A DNA stretch of 64,000 bases from Diphasiastrum complanatum (taxonomy: Eukaryota > Streptophyta > Lycopodiopsida > Lycopodiales > Lycopodiaceae): NCBI GenBank assembly GCA_029204225.1, contig CM055101.1, forward strand, positions 45,989,906 to 46,053,905, read 5' to 3'. This document shows, in pieces, positions 33,496-46,630 of this stretch. Below the pieces are notes generated by a model. The model saw nothing but the letters and a program-made list of their open reading frames with translations. It ran no database searches and had not been told where the DNA came from. Made by a program: the position numbers and the translations under genes. Positions within the stretch are counted from its first letter, which is position 1. Each line of letters begins with the position of its first letter.

Positions 33496-33930
33496 CACTA
33501 TGTAATCGATCAATTAGCTCATCCATTCGAGATAAGGGGTATTTGTTTTTAATAGTTATCAGTTTAATTTCTCATAATCTACACAAAGACCTGTACCTCT
33601 ATCCTTTTTATTAACCAATAAAATTGGGGCTCCCACGGGATTTGCTAGGCCTTATTACATGGCCCATTTTTATGTTTTGCAATTGCCTAAAAACTTTATC
33701 TTCTACAACTACATATGAGGGCTTCCAGAAAGAAGTTCTATGCCATGGTCAACACTTTAGAGGGGGGAAGACCCTTTGGCAAGTGTTCTGAAAAAATGTC
33801 ACTAAAATCATGTCTAAGATTCCTAAAGTCTTCACCTTTTGATAAATTCTCCTCCCTTAGGTTCTTAGCCAATATCGCCAGTTGCATATTATAATTTTGT
33901 AAATTGCTTTCTTCGTGCTAAATAAAATCC
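33496..33930 (-). pseudogene. Chromovirus-type Ty3 pre-RT and RT N-terminus
   Basis: Minus strand in shifting frames: HDFSDIFSEHLPKGLPPSK (pre-RT), VIRPSKSPWGAPILLVNKKD, RGTGLCVDYEKLN and IKNKYPL-RMDELID. These are the classical chromovirus RT opening motifs. It continues after the Copia fragment as 33203-32436. Confidence 0.8.
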
Positions 33931-35175
33931 TTTAACCAACATTCATAAGAATCACAATCCACATCACTTATGCACTCAACCTTTTCCATAGCATAAAACA
34001 AGTACGAAGAAGAAATATTTACATTTCCATCAAATTCTATGAGTGAGCCATTATGCAAGACTAACAAAATGTGGGTTACATAGTTCTTCTTAATTGACTC
34101 ATTACATAGGTATTCAGAGCTTCAACCAGGCTAACAACTGAAAGCAATAAATATAGTACAATTTACAAATACTCACAACTTTCTCAAAAGTGTCCTTATC
34201 TCCAAGAAAGCTCTTTGTGGTATTTGTCCAAGGTTGCTACAATTTGAAGAAGGGGAAATATGAGAACTTAAAATGGAAGGATTTTGAGATAACTGGTGTG
34301 GCAATCCACCACCCACCGTCCCTTCTCTCCTCAATGTTGCCTCCCTGCTTATTGTCTAGTGTGGCAACTATAGATGCCAGCGCTGCTAGCTGGCCAACTG
34401 GCTACTATCAGCGAGGTAGTTGACCTCATTGTTATCTCCACCTGTTGGAAGTGCTGGCATTTGACCAATAGGCTGTGCAGCTTGACGTTTCTGGCTGTGC
34501 CAGCTTAGCTACGAGCTGGCTGGTTGGTGGCCAGCGACACCCTACTTGATTTATTTTTTGAGTAACCCTAATTCAGGTTTTCAAACAACAGTCTGAAAAA
34601 AGAATTGCTAGAATTTCTTTTCAGAAACTTACAATTTGCCAGGACAAATCAATCAGACATGTTCATAGTTTTTGGTGGCTATGATATCAACTATTACGTA
34701 CTTCAATATCGGACAACGCTAGGTGCCGGTCAACACAAGAAATCGAATGCTCACGACCCATCCCGTTATAGCATCCAATTTAATCCACCCTCCGTGCCCT
34801 AGGCTTGAGACTTAGAATCAAACATGATCTGACCTCCGGTACTAACGACGTCCCATGCTGCCGTTAGCACCTTCGGTCATCTCCTACCCCATTGCTAGCT
34901 CTCATCCTAGTTATGCACATGTGTAGATAGAATGAGTGGTAATTGAGAGCACCTCCCTTTCTATACCTCAAAGTAGGAGTCTCCATGCCACGCACATATC
35001 CTTGATTACGACAATGCGGTCCACGAGTCATTGGTCAAGTCAATAGGTCCTAGTCAAATGTCTGGTTTCAATTGAGGGGTGGGACCCAAGGTGTTCGGTC
35101 CCTAACACTTGGATAGTGATGAAGTGAGTAGGGGGGAGTATCACATGGTCTCCATTTTTGAGGGCAAAAATGCTT
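33931..35175. other. Intron 3 sequence, nothing coding
   Basis: No recognised ORF. The right part (about 34700-35175) may be the internal 3' end of the plus-strand LTR element whose LTR starts at 35188. A palindrome-like CTGGCTGGTTGGTGGCCAG lies near 34520. Confidence 0.3.
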
Positions 35176-35187
35176 AAGTAGGGGGAG
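35176..35187 (+). promoter_or_regulatory. Polypurine tract before an LTR
   Basis: AAGTAGGGGGAG directly before TGTCATGTCTCG. A similar AGTAGGGGGGAGT occurs 45 nt upstream, near 35130. Confidence 0.5.
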
Positions 35188-35704
35188 TGTCATGTCTCGC
35201 ATGTAATTAGCCCATGAGCTTGATAATTGCAATGCTAAATATAGCCATGGAGCAAAATTAGAATAAAATTAGTCAATAGGATAGTTAATGAAGTGGCTTC
35301 AGCAACTGCGCTATATTTGTAAATGAGGGGAGTTGTAATAATGGCTATAAGGCCCAATTTAGCCAAATAAGGCCCCAAAATCATATTAGAGGCACAAAGC
35401 CTATACATAGCTGAGGTCATGCTAATTTGGAGATTATTCCACTTTTGTCTATTGTGAACTCTATGTGTTTTTGGAGCTTCTCTTTGAGAGCTATGGCTTT
35501 TGCCAATGGATGGTTCATGTGGCTACAATCACATGGGAGCTTCATCATGCTCTAGATTAAGGCTTGATGTACTGAATGATGAATCGTATCGATCTTTGCC
35601 ATATTTGGTGAAGGTTTCTTTAATTTGGCTAGTTTCTTTATTTTTGACTAGTTTCTTGATTCCTTGCTTTCACCATGTAAATTTGATTGACATTGTTTGT
35701 TAGT
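35188..35704 (+). repeat. 3' LTR of a plus-strand element
   Basis: Starts TGTCATGTCTCGCATG after a purine tract, in the style of the verified LTR start at 22635. The right end is placed where the GC-rich LINE sequence begins (about 35705). No partner LTR is found, so the length is provisional. Confidence 0.4.
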
Positions 35705-36380
35705 GATAGGGACTCCCCATCGCCCTCCGTCGCCTCTCTCCCATCGCCCTCCACCCTCCGCCATGCAGCCCCGAAAGGCGGCCTCCCGCTCCCCCCTGCC
35801 CCCACCACGCAGGCAGCGCCAAAATCGCTGCCACCTTTGCTACTTTTGCCGTCGCCGCTGCCTCCTCTGCATCTGCTGCCCCAAAAACGATTCAGCCATC
35901 CGCTCCTACTGCTGGCCTCCTTCGGATCCCTTAACCTACTGCTTCTTCATCTTCTTCGTCCACTCAAGAACCGGCACCCATCCCCTATACTCCATCAAAA
36001 TCTACCGAGCTATTTTCATCCTGGCAAGACGATCAGCTCAAAGCTGATTTCCAGAATATGAAACTAGCTCTTGCAGTTGAAGGAAACTGTTGCAATGCTG
36101 ATTACGGAAAGGAATATGATGCAGTCCAAGAATACACATTTGGATCAAACAATCGGCAACAAGCAGATTTTAGCCTTCGAGTCCACCACGACTATGAATG
36201 GTTTGGACACAGCGTGGAGGACTACTAGAGATACGGCCACATTGATCATCCGCTTCACCTCCTTGGCGACTAGACGACGCTCTACGATGTAGAGCTAAGC
36301 TCTGGGGCTCCACCATTTGTATGGATGATGATCTTACCTACATACAGGTGGAGGAGAGGCGTAAGGCCTTTCAGGAAGCC
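35705..36380 (+). pseudogene. LINE B, ORF1 remnant
   Basis: A Pro/Ser-rich GC-rich opening (35705-36000) then a coiled-coil trace LKETVAMLITERNMMQSKNT, matching KVTSLINEKNILQSKIASLE in the LINE at 46699-47064. It is followed by QVEERRKAFQEARELGI, a block that precedes the endonuclease in both copies. Frames are broken. Confidence 0.6.
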
Positions 36381-37430
36381 AGGGAGTTAGGCATACGAGT
36401 TATATAGGACGAGTGCACGTTTTGGATAGCTTGGGGTGCCCGGGGTTGGGAGCAGCCCGGGGCCCCATCGACACCACCTTTGGATTGGAGTGTGTAATTG
36501 TGCTGGCATACACTCATCTTCTATTGTAGGGAACCTGGTTGACTTCATTATTGGCCGAGAATATATGGAGACACACGAGAGCCCAGAGCGAGGGCTTCCT
36601 TCTTTTCCTGGATATAGATGGGACTCAGTATTTCGACAAGAGACTAGATCTGCCAGTGGCCGTGGTTCAAGAGCGGTTGCATGCTTATACAGGGAGTCTC
36701 TCCAGTCGAGTCTTGACTTCATCAGACATGATGAGCAGGCCCGCTATATATGGACTCGCATCGTGGGCCAGGATATTGGTTTGGATAGAGATCTTTTTAT
36801 TGCAACATGTTATTTCCCACCAGAGTCTTCATCTTTTGCTGATGGTATTGGATCCCCATATCAAGATTTCTCACTGGATATTATCAGATTTGCAGAGCGG
36901 GGGCATATTCTCCTCACCGGAGATTTTGATGCCCGGACATCTTTGTGACAGACAAAGTTCTTTGATACCATGGATCAGCTTCGTGTTCGTGCTCTTGATA
37001 ATGATACACTTGAAGTTACCAAGACTTCTGACGACAATTTGGGTCCTATTACCCCATATGGTGAGCTCTTATTACAGTTTGGAGAGGCACATGAACTAGC
37101 CATTTATACTGGCTTATCCTGCTGGCCACATTCAGACGGATATACATCCCATCCCCACACTGGCTGACATAGTGCCATCGACTACTATCTCATGGGGTCA
37201 CCATCCTTCGTATTCAACGTCTCTGATTTCCACGTTTTCCCCACTACCCTTTTTGATCACTCCTTTCTCTCTTTCGATATCGGCCATCGTCCGGCCCACT
37301 CATCCATCCTCACCACCTACGCTTAACCGATATACTCCGCACTTGCTTCGATCTTCCCGACGCTCCTACCACCGTGTTCTCCGCCGTAAAAAGCGTGCCT
37401 TTGATGACTGTGAAGGGAAATGTGTTATTG
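36381..37430 (+). pseudogene. LINE B, apurinic-type endonuclease
   Basis: GVCNCAGIHSSSIVGNLVDF (N of the catalytic site), METHESPERGLPSFPGYRWD (catalytic Glu), RGSRAVACLYRESL, DRDLFIATCYFPPESSSF, LLTGDFDARTSL (GDFNAR in relatives; Asn is Asp here), then LLQFGEAHELAIYTGL, YTSHPHTG and LFDHSFLSFDIGH (catalytic His). A stop near 36946 and other breaks split it. It cuts target DNA to prime reverse transcription. It is followed by a short segment LRRKKRAFDDCEGK that leads toward RT. Confidence 0.85.
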
Positions 37431-37845
37431 ACCTTCTTTTTAGTGACGCTCAGCTCAATTGCTGTGTTCTGCTCGTTGGCAGACTTTCATGCACAACTAT
37501 TCTCGTCTCTCTATCCTCTTCTACTTTTGTATATATCTCCACTGTGTGGAGTTTACAAGACAGCTAAACAGAGAATTACAAGACAAATCAATGCTAATCA
37601 ACTAGTTAGTTATTCTCTGTTATCGCTAACTCTTTCAGCTGAGCGTGAAGTAAAATACACCACGCTCGTCGAGCTGCCAGTTGGCAGCGCGAATTGTTTT
37701 CCTTCGTCTTTGTTTCGTTTCGTGTCGTTAGGTCTTCGAGGTATGTTCGCCATTCGCTTCGCTTCGCTTCGCTTCGCTTCGCTTCGCTTCGCTTCGCTTC
37801 GCTTCGCGACAAAGTTGCAGGAGTTCACAATTCCTGAACGCTCCC
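37431..37845 (+). repeat. Foreign segment in LINE B with a (GCTTC)n microsatellite
   Basis: The LINE reading breaks off near 37440 and resumes at about 37848. The insert includes a ten-unit GCTTC run (37755-37806). The RT fingers and first palm part are missing, so this replaces rather than only interrupts the LINE. Confidence 0.65.
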
Positions 37846-39013
37846 TTGCTTATCCAGAGACTCCGAGATCTTGGCTTCTCCACCAACATCATCTTGGCTA
37901 TGATGGCGCTGTATGAGTGCGTCCTGGGATGTTTCCGGCATAGTAGTAGTCGAGAGGGCCTACAATATAGATAGAGGCAACTCTTCAGCTCATCACATAT
38001 ATTCAGAGGGTGCAGGCATTACCAGAAATGGACAAATGATACACACAGCTTGCACTATCCTCCTCACAGTATCTCCATGATCAGGGCTATAGGTTATCAT
38101 GGTTCTCTTAGGCATCTCACTTCCTATACGATTCATTTGGTATTTCCATTGCAGTGCTTCCCTCAGGCACCCATCAGTATATTAGACGATTTCTCTACCG
38201 AGCATATCTGGAGCGGACCTGGCATCACCAGTTAAGGGTCAAGCTTGCTTTCTATAGGACCCACTTTCTGGAGCTAGATGCAGCAGGGATTCCAGTCCTA
38301 CTGCACTACTTGGACTCAGGACTCTCACATTGCCTCAGATTCACACTGGGACAGCTCAAGGTGCCAGCTAGCTATCGAGACTGGGAGGTTCCATAGCACT
38401 CCCAGAGAGGAGCGGATTTGCCAGTTATGCTCTCTAGATGAGGTAGAGTCTAAGGAGCATTTTATCTTTAGATGTCCTGTATACTATGAGATCAGAGGGA
38501 GATATCACTGCTTATTTCGAGACATGCATACCACTCTATGATCTCTCATAGCCTATGAGGACCCCCGGTGTGTCGCTCTTATGATGATACGAGAGATGTT
38601 CATATCGAGGCGAGATCTATGCGGAACAGCTCAGCATTTTACCACTTTGCCCTTGATTACTTCTTTCTGGAACAGGCGAAGATCACGAGATATAGTGCAT
38701 GATGATGCTGATGATTATGACGATGATGAGCTGATGGCCGTATACATGCTCACATGGATCAGAGACAATGTACTTCCCATGTTGCAGCTCGCATTACATC
38801 TTTCTACGACATCAGCACGGACTCTACATCATGACATAGATGGATTTATTATTGTGCACATACTCTCTCGTTTTCGCATTTATCTTAGTTTGTACTAGAG
38901 TTTCTTTATTACATCTTCGGAGACGTTTTATGCGCTCCCATTGTTACCACGTACTTGACATGTATTTCATTAGTCTTATATGCCTTTTGGCAAGGAAAAG
39001 ACATCAATAAGGC
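37846..39013 (+). pseudogene. LINE B, RT remnant, C-terminal zinc motif and 3' end
   Basis: Resumes with LIQRLRDLGFSTNIILAMMA, LYECVLGCFRH, matching LLLQRLASLGFSQEVIAAII in LINE C. The YVDD palm is absent (deleted). The C-terminal Cys-His motif RICQLCSLDEVESKEHFIF-RCPVY (C-x2-C...H-x4-C) is intact at about 38415-38485. The 3' UTR (GGAGACGTTTTATGCGCTCC) resembles LINE C, and the end is CTTATATGCCTTTTGGCAAG, GAAAAGACAT and (CTTT)n at 39000-39012. Confidence 0.8.
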
Positions 39014-39165
39014 TTTCTTTCTTTCTTTCTCGTTGTGTGATGCTATCACTCTCTCATTGTGTGATAGTGACAATGACTCTCTCATTATGTGATACTATCA
39101 CTCTCTCATTGTGTGATAGTGATAGTGATTCTCTCCACTATGTGATACTCAGTCTGTCAGTGTCA
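39014..39165 (+). repeat. Minisatellite next to the LINE tail
   Basis: The unit CTCTCTCATTGTGTGATA, followed by CTATCA or GTGACAATGA, recurs four to five times from about 39033 to 39150. The units contain inverted elements (TATCAC against GTGATA). It lies directly after the LINE B pyrimidine tail. Confidence 0.7.
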
Positions 39166-39661
39166 CAATAAGACTCAACCTCGCTTGTGGAAGGGAGCTC
39201 ACAAGGTGACTTACAAATAGATACTGAAAGACGCTGGTCAGTATCACTCTCAATATCTATGACACTACGCATGTACAACACATTCTTTTCCTCTTTCATC
39301 GTAACTTATCAACTGGACAATGCAAGTAATTTTTTTGAGATGTTCTGTCTAATTGTTAAGATATCTGAAAGGGTGTACTTGGGTACCTTGGGGCTCCTTG
39401 ATTGCAAATGAATCCCAGCTTGAATATTCAGGTCTTAATCTGTTATCTACTTTTCTTCTTGGAGTTATTATTTATATTGCAGATAACAAGAATACTTATA
39501 TAGCCCCATGTTAATAGCATTATCTCCTACAAGCATAATAGTGGCATAAGGGCTTATGAACCTACTTTTTAAGCCTCGCCATCAACTCTGTTTTAAGACC
39601 ACTGGTACTTTTTTAGATTGTGACCATTTCATGGGTGCTAATTTATGTTGTTGAGTTGCAG

Positions 39662-39764
39662 CTTTGTGAATTGGACACAATTGATGCTGGCAAGTACTCA
39701 GGATACCCCAACCGGAGTTTTTCTTGTACCAGGTGTTCTGGGAACTCTAGCAGCTATCTTCAAG
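39662..39764 (+). CDS. TBCD: TBCD exon 4
   Basis: 103 nt. Acceptor TTGCAG; the first base completes the Ser codon begun in exon 3. Encodes SFVNWTQLMLASTQDTPTGV and FLVPGVLGTLAAIFK, matching the SFVEWT...GVMEALAAIFK block of plant TBCD. Ends in phase 0 at CAAG then GTGTGG. Confidence 0.92.
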
Positions 39765-40394
39765 GTGTGGAATCACCAATCTAATTTTCTGCAGTCTATT
39801 TTTTAGGGCTGAATATCCAAGTAGTCTACACACAATTCTGATGGCTTGGTATGCCAGTATACGTTTTCCAGATATGGACTGTCTTCCATATATTTCTTTG
39901 TTCTATGACAAGTAAGCATTATTTTGCAGGCTGTCTCTGACATATATCTAGTTTTCCAGAAAATGTTTTAGAATTATTCTGATGGCGATTGTTTGCAGCT
40001 TTTCATTCTCTCCGAGCTTTCTAAAATTAGGCTGAGTTTACTTAGTCCTCCCTTAGTGAACTTGTCCTTACAAACTACGAGTGTAAAATGTACAATTTTG
40101 CAGCTTTAGTACTCCTTAGGAGAGGAAGGTTACCACTACTGTTGCAGGTGTTCCTGGTGCTTGATAAAGTGTGTACTAGGTTCCATATTAAACTATATTC
40201 TTTCTGATTATTCTTCAAGGTTTCATGCCTAAACTATGAATAGTTTCAATCAAGAGACGGACCATTCCTTCAATTGAAGTGCGAAGTTTGTAGTTGACTC
40301 CATGTATTCTGGAAATTGACATGGTTAATACAACATCCTATTTGGTGATTTCACTTAAGCATGAAACATGTTTCTGTTTTCTTGTCTGCTACAG

Positions 40395-40571
40395 GTCGGA
40401 GGTCGGGATATTCTCATCAGCATAGCCTCTCTAGCTTGGCAAGATGCAAGTGACCTGGCTTGCTCACAAATTGCTGGCCGCAGTCCCTTGCTTCGAAAAT
40501 TGCTTATGAAGCTTATTCTGCGCATTGGTTTGACATACCTTTCTCCTAGAGTTGCTGTCTGGCGCTACATG
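40395..40571 (+). CDS. TBCD: TBCD exon 5
   Basis: 59 codons, acceptor CTACAG, donor ATG then GTGAGT. Encodes VGGRDILISIASLAWQDASD and AGRSPLLRKLLMKLILRIGL then TYLSPRVAVWRYM. The ARSPLLRKYLVKLTQRIGLT block of Arabidopsis TBCD (recalled) is the match. Confidence 0.93.
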
Positions 40572-41249
40572 GTGAGTTTGCTTGAAAAAGGGTGTCTTCC
40601 ATGGTTCACTTATTTTGATGACAGGCACTAGTTAAGCATTAGGGAAACCTAGGTTCTTTTTATCCTGTCATAGTTTTATGGATTGGCCTGCAGGAGCTTA
40701 GTTTTAGTGGAGAGAAAGGTTGTTTCTTTTTTCTTTTGGGGGGGGGGGGGGGAGATGGAGACCAATCCATTTTACTGTCGTCTACACACCTTTGTATGCA
40801 TGCAAGTGGTCTTAGAAATCAATGCTTTGTTACTTGGAGTATGGTCGCTTCTATTTGTTGAGATGGCTCCAAAGTCACACTTAGTAAACATCATAATTTT
40901 AGAATAATAATATGTAGAGGATTATGGTTTGAAAATGTATGCGCTTCTTCATACGTCTTTTAAACAGCTCTGCAGCTCATATTCATGCAATAGTATCTTT
41001 TCAAAAGGGAAATTGTATGATCCCATTATCTGCATGAGCTGTGGTTTTGACCATTTTGTTTGTCTATCCATTGTACCTTTCCACAAAAGTGCTGCTATTT
41101 ATTGCGGCTCTCATAGTCCATCTGGATAGTACGGTATATGTCAGTGTTCCATCCACACATGTACAGTCCGTACACTCATCCATGCGGGTTTCTGCACATG
41201 CAAATCTGTGCGAATGGAGAGAATTTGTTTTCCACTGAGCAGAGTCCGG
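40572..41249. other. Intron 5, left part; G15 run
   Basis: No gene. A homopolymer of 15 G lies at 40738-40752. Confidence 0.5.
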
Positions 41250-42112
41250 TTGTGTTGCCTCCAGGAGCAGAGATTCACTGAGGAGCAGGAAGCCCAGCCT
41301 TTTCTAGGCCGTCCGCTTCTGTAGCAGCCATTCATGAGTTTATGACAGCTGCCGTTTGTTTAGAAGTTCATGAGGCATCCAGCCTCAGGGTTTGAAATTT
41401 CATATAAGCGCAGTTTCTCAGAAGGCAAGAAATTAGTAGTAAGTAGTTCAGGTTTTGCTGAATTGTAGCTGGAGTTTGGTGAAAAAGCCTCAACCTTTCA
41501 AATTACCGCTACACGATCGTTGATTTGAATTCTCTAGCACGGTGTTTGAGACCGGAACGTGTGATTTTGAATCATAATTCATTATTTAGAATGGTTGTAA
41601 GTTATGACCAATCTGTTTTGACTGTCTGCATACAAGCAATCTTAGAATATGGCCGCTACTTATTCACTGAGCTCGGCCTTTTCTAGGCCATCTGCAGCTG
41701 TAGCAGCCATTCGTGAGTCCACCACAGCTGCCGTTTATGTGTAAGTCCATGAGGCATCTAGCCTCCAGGTTTTGAAATTTCATATGCAGCCAGTATCGTT
41801 AAAGGCCAGAACTTAGTAATAAGTAGTTCGGATTTTGTCGATTCGTAGCTGGAGTTTAGTGAATAAGTGTTGGACTTTGTGAAAACCATGATTTTAGCCT
41901 TTTAGAAATTGTAACATTTTGGCATGAAGGAAGCTTCTTGGAATTTCATGTGAGTTCATATGTTCTTATAACTTTAGCCATTGATTAGTTAGTTGGTTTC
42001 CTTGTCTGTCCATGTTAAGCTTCAATTTACTGCTACACAATCTTTGATTTGAATTGTCTAGCATGGTATTTGAGATCAGACCGAGTAATTTTGATTTGTA
42101 ATTTTTTTATGT
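41250..42112. repeat. Diverged local duplication in intron 5
   Basis: The segment 41295-41480 (CCTTTTCTAGGCCGTCCGC, AGCAGCCATTC, GACAGCTGCCGTTTGT, GTAGCTGGAGTTTGGTGAA) recurs at 41685-41865. The next block (CTACACGATCGTTGATTTGA, 41507-41580) recurs at 42030-42110. Similarity is roughly 80-85% by eye, so this is an old direct duplication of about 390-530 bp. Confidence 0.7.
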
Positions 42113-43060
42113 CCAATTCAAATGTTGCGTGTATGACATATTAAGTTGTTTGGCTTCATTAAAATGTATGTAATCTGAACTAATTGTATGTTTTTTGACA
42201 TATGGGTATGGCAAAATTGGAATTGCTTGATACTCGTGTATGGAAGTACAGTGGCAACATTGGTGTATATCATGAGATCTATCGAGCAGCGTTCTGTTCT
42301 GTTTGTGTGGGATCTATGCAGCAGAGTTCTGTTTGTATGACTTGTTTCTTCTTTTTTTGTTGATTCCTCTATGCGACATTCCTTGTACTTCAAGTTTGAA
42401 TGGTGTATATGTGTATGCAGTAGGGCTCTCCATAATAATGCAACATTCTAGTTCTCTTGCCCCACTCAAATGGATGCATGGCTAGCATGTAGTCTTGTTT
42501 TTGCAACTTGTACTTCAGGGTGTCCATTTGGCAGCTCCCACATAATATGCAATCACCGCTATTTTGTTTTTATTTGTCGCTTCTACTTCAACATAAACAT
42601 TTTTCAGCATCTTCTTCAATATATTAAGTATTGCTGCTATACTGCTTTCTGGCATCATCATTTTCTATATGCCCACAATTGGGACGATGTCTTTTTGAAG
42701 AGTGGGGACAGTTATAGAACATTGAAGGTCCAGCCCGGCCCGTATATTGGACATGGTCCATTTGTTATGATAGGCCATGTGTTGAGGCCCCTTCGGCCCT
42801 ATTAACCGTTTGAAAAAAAGGCTGAGTTTTGTAAATAGTGACTTAGCATTTGGATAAGCTTGGTCATTCTTATTGGGCTCCTAGCTGGACCTCCTAGCTA
42901 GCTATTAATAGGCATAAGGGCTTCATTTGAAAGGTTGATTGCTTGAGAGAATAGCTCTTAGCTTAGCAATACATCAGCTTATCTTCCATGAAAACGACCC
43001 TGTAGATTAGATTGCCATTATCTTCTGTCTTCTAATTCTGCATGCCAACATGAGGTCCTT
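42113..43060. other. Intron 5, no gene seen
   Basis: AT-rich intronic DNA; no repeat partner or coding segment recognised. Confidence 0.4.
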
Positions 43061-43553
43061 GGGCAGTAATCCAACTCTTTTCCCATGAACTGCACAAGCA
43101 AATTCAGACCAGCGTTACATCGTACGAATAGACGCAAGTGATGAATGGAGCAGCCCTATTACAGAATGAGATTGATGGCTGAAATACATGGAGACTAAAG
43201 ATCTAGCCAACGAATTACCTGTCGGTTATCGAGTTTAATAGGATCATTAAGCTGCGAATTTTGTACAGATTACCTGCTGCTTGTCTAATTTGAAGTTCTG
43301 AGCCCTCTCAGGGCAGTAATCCAACTCTTTTCCCATGAACTGTTGCACAAGCAAATTCAGACCAACGTTACATCGTACGAATCGACACAAGTGATGTTGC
43401 AAATGGAGCAGCCCTATTACAGAATGAGATTGATGGCTGAAATACACGGAGACTAAAGATCTAGCCAACGAATTACCTGTCGGTTATCGAGTTTAATAGG
43501 ATCATTAAGCTGCGAATTTTGTACAGGTTACCTGCTGCTTGTCTAATTTGAAG
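43061..43553. repeat. Recent tandem duplication in intron 5
   Basis: Units 43061-43310 and 43311-43553 both start GGGCAGTAATCCAACTCTTT and are nearly identical apart from two or three small indels (TT, TTGCA) and a few substitutions. The first unit ends TTCTGAGCCCTCTCA; the second lacks it there, but the same words occur at 43809-43824, so the original unit probably included the 255 bp between. Confidence 0.9.
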
Positions 43554-44011
43554 AAGCACTAGTAGGAGGCCCATCACACGTATAAGATGTAAAAAATATC
43601 CATCCAAAGGGACAGGTCTCAAGCAAAGAAAAAGTATTGGGGCTCTTGTGGCTCTTAAGTAGAAGAAAATTTGGTACAAAAATCACGTCATGATGGGATA
43701 GAAAGGTGCTGAAACTCATTGATATTCCTGTCATTGATGCTGTAAAGTTTCACTTGTTATTCCATTACAATTCGGAAACTCCTAAACGATACCTTTCTGC
43801 TAAATTGATTTCTGAGCCCTCTCAGTCAAACTGCTACTCGTTTTCTTCCATCTTCTTTGTTCATTAGCTAGTGGTGACATTAATAGATAAATATGCTGTT
43901 TGGTTATACACATTGGCAAAAATTTATTTCACATCACGTTCAAGAGTTGCTTGTACATTCCTGTGTCTCTTTGATGGATTAATCTTTCATATCGTGTGAT
44001 TGGCTTTGCAG

Positions 44012-44248
44012 CAAGGCACTCAATCATTGGCTCGAAATCTTGGAAATACCTCAGTTGCCGGTGATCATTCATTTCCCTATGCAGAAGAATTGCAAAGTGA
44101 TGCAAATATGAGGCTCATGTGCCAAGAAGAAAATGGAGCATTAGAAAATGAGGCTGTTGTCCTCAGCATGTCTAATGAGCAGGAATTTGATATTCCAGAA
44201 GTAGTTGAAGACATAATTGGACGACTTTTGGATGGTCTCAAAGATAAG
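44012..44248 (+). CDS. TBCD: TBCD exon 6
   Basis: 79 codons, acceptor TTTGCAG, donor AAG then GTATGA. Encodes a variable acidic linker (QGTQSLARNLGNTSVAG..., EEFDIPEVVEDII type) and ends VEDIIGRLLDGLKDK. The tail matches the II-LL-GL-D helix that precedes [13 protein letters not shown] in TBCD. The central part is the poorly conserved loop of the family. Confidence 0.9.
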
Positions 44249-45774
<1,526 letters not shown>

Positions 45775-46630
45775 TGGTCAGTGTATGAGAAAGACAGATA
45801 AGAGGTATGGAAGATGGTGATCCCATGAGATAATGCACAACACTATGTCCACCACTGTGAGGATGACAAGTATAACTGCCGGAGTTTGGCAGGCCATTGT
45901 AAATGGCTAACTCATGGGCCTCTCCAAACTGCAATAAATGCTCACTGTAGGGGGTAATAAGTCCTGAGCTATTCTCTGAAACCCTGGTAACTCCCATATC
46001 ATCGCTATCAAGGGCATGAACGAGGAGCTGGTCGGTGATGTCACAAAACTCTGACTGCCGTGATGAGGTTCGGGCATTAAAATCCCCAGTGAGGAAAATA
46101 TGCCCCTGCTCTGCGAATCTGATAATATCAGGCGAAAAATCAAGGTAGGGTGAACCTGTGCCCTCAGCAAAGGACGAAGACTTTGGAGGAAAATAACATG
46201 CCGCCACAAAGAGGTCCCTGTCCAAACCAATGTCCTATCCAACAATACGAATCCATATATAACGTGCATGCTCGTCGTGTCTGATGAACTCGATGCTCGG
46301 GTGAAGAGACTCCTTGTATAAGCATGCACCACCTTCGGATCCACGACCACTAGCTGATCTAGTCTCAGGTCTGTATACGGAATCCCATCTGTATCCTGGA
46401 AAAATAGGTAATCCTCTCTCTTGACTCTCGTGAGTCTCTGTAAAAAGCAATAAATCTCTGCCAATGATGAAATCGATCAGGTCTCCAGCTATGGAAGATG
46501 AGTGTATACCATCACAGTTCCATACTCCAATCTGAAGATGGTGTGGATGGGGACTCAAAGCACTCCCGAACCCGGGGACCCCAAATCCGTAGCACTGGGA
46601 GCTGCTAGGAGCGCTGTCAAGAAAGCGCAC
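45775..46630 (-). pseudogene. LINE A2, endonuclease, 3'-truncated
   Basis: GVWNCDGIHSSSIAGDLIDF, LLLFTETHESQERGLPIFPG, SEGGACLYKESLHPSIEF, ARYIWIRIVG, then after one stop DRDLFVAACYFPPKSSSFAE, FLTGDFNARTSSRQSEF, LLQFGEAHELAIYNGL and GGHSVVHYLMGSPSSIP. The Glu and GDFNAR motifs are intact. The reading ends near CLSHTLTIVA before the SDH motif; beyond it the sequence is not LINE. RT and 3' end are absent, which is unusual because LINE copies normally lose the 5' end. Confidence 0.88.

Noticed and set aside
37606-37916. Repetitive ORFs with SEAKR or RFASL repeats
   Set aside because: All are translations of the (GCTTC)n microsatellite in its different frames.
39014-39165. CRISPR-like regularly spaced repeats
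   Set aside because: Units differ in length, contain no unique spacers and lie in plant intronic DNA next to a LINE tail; it is a minisatellite.
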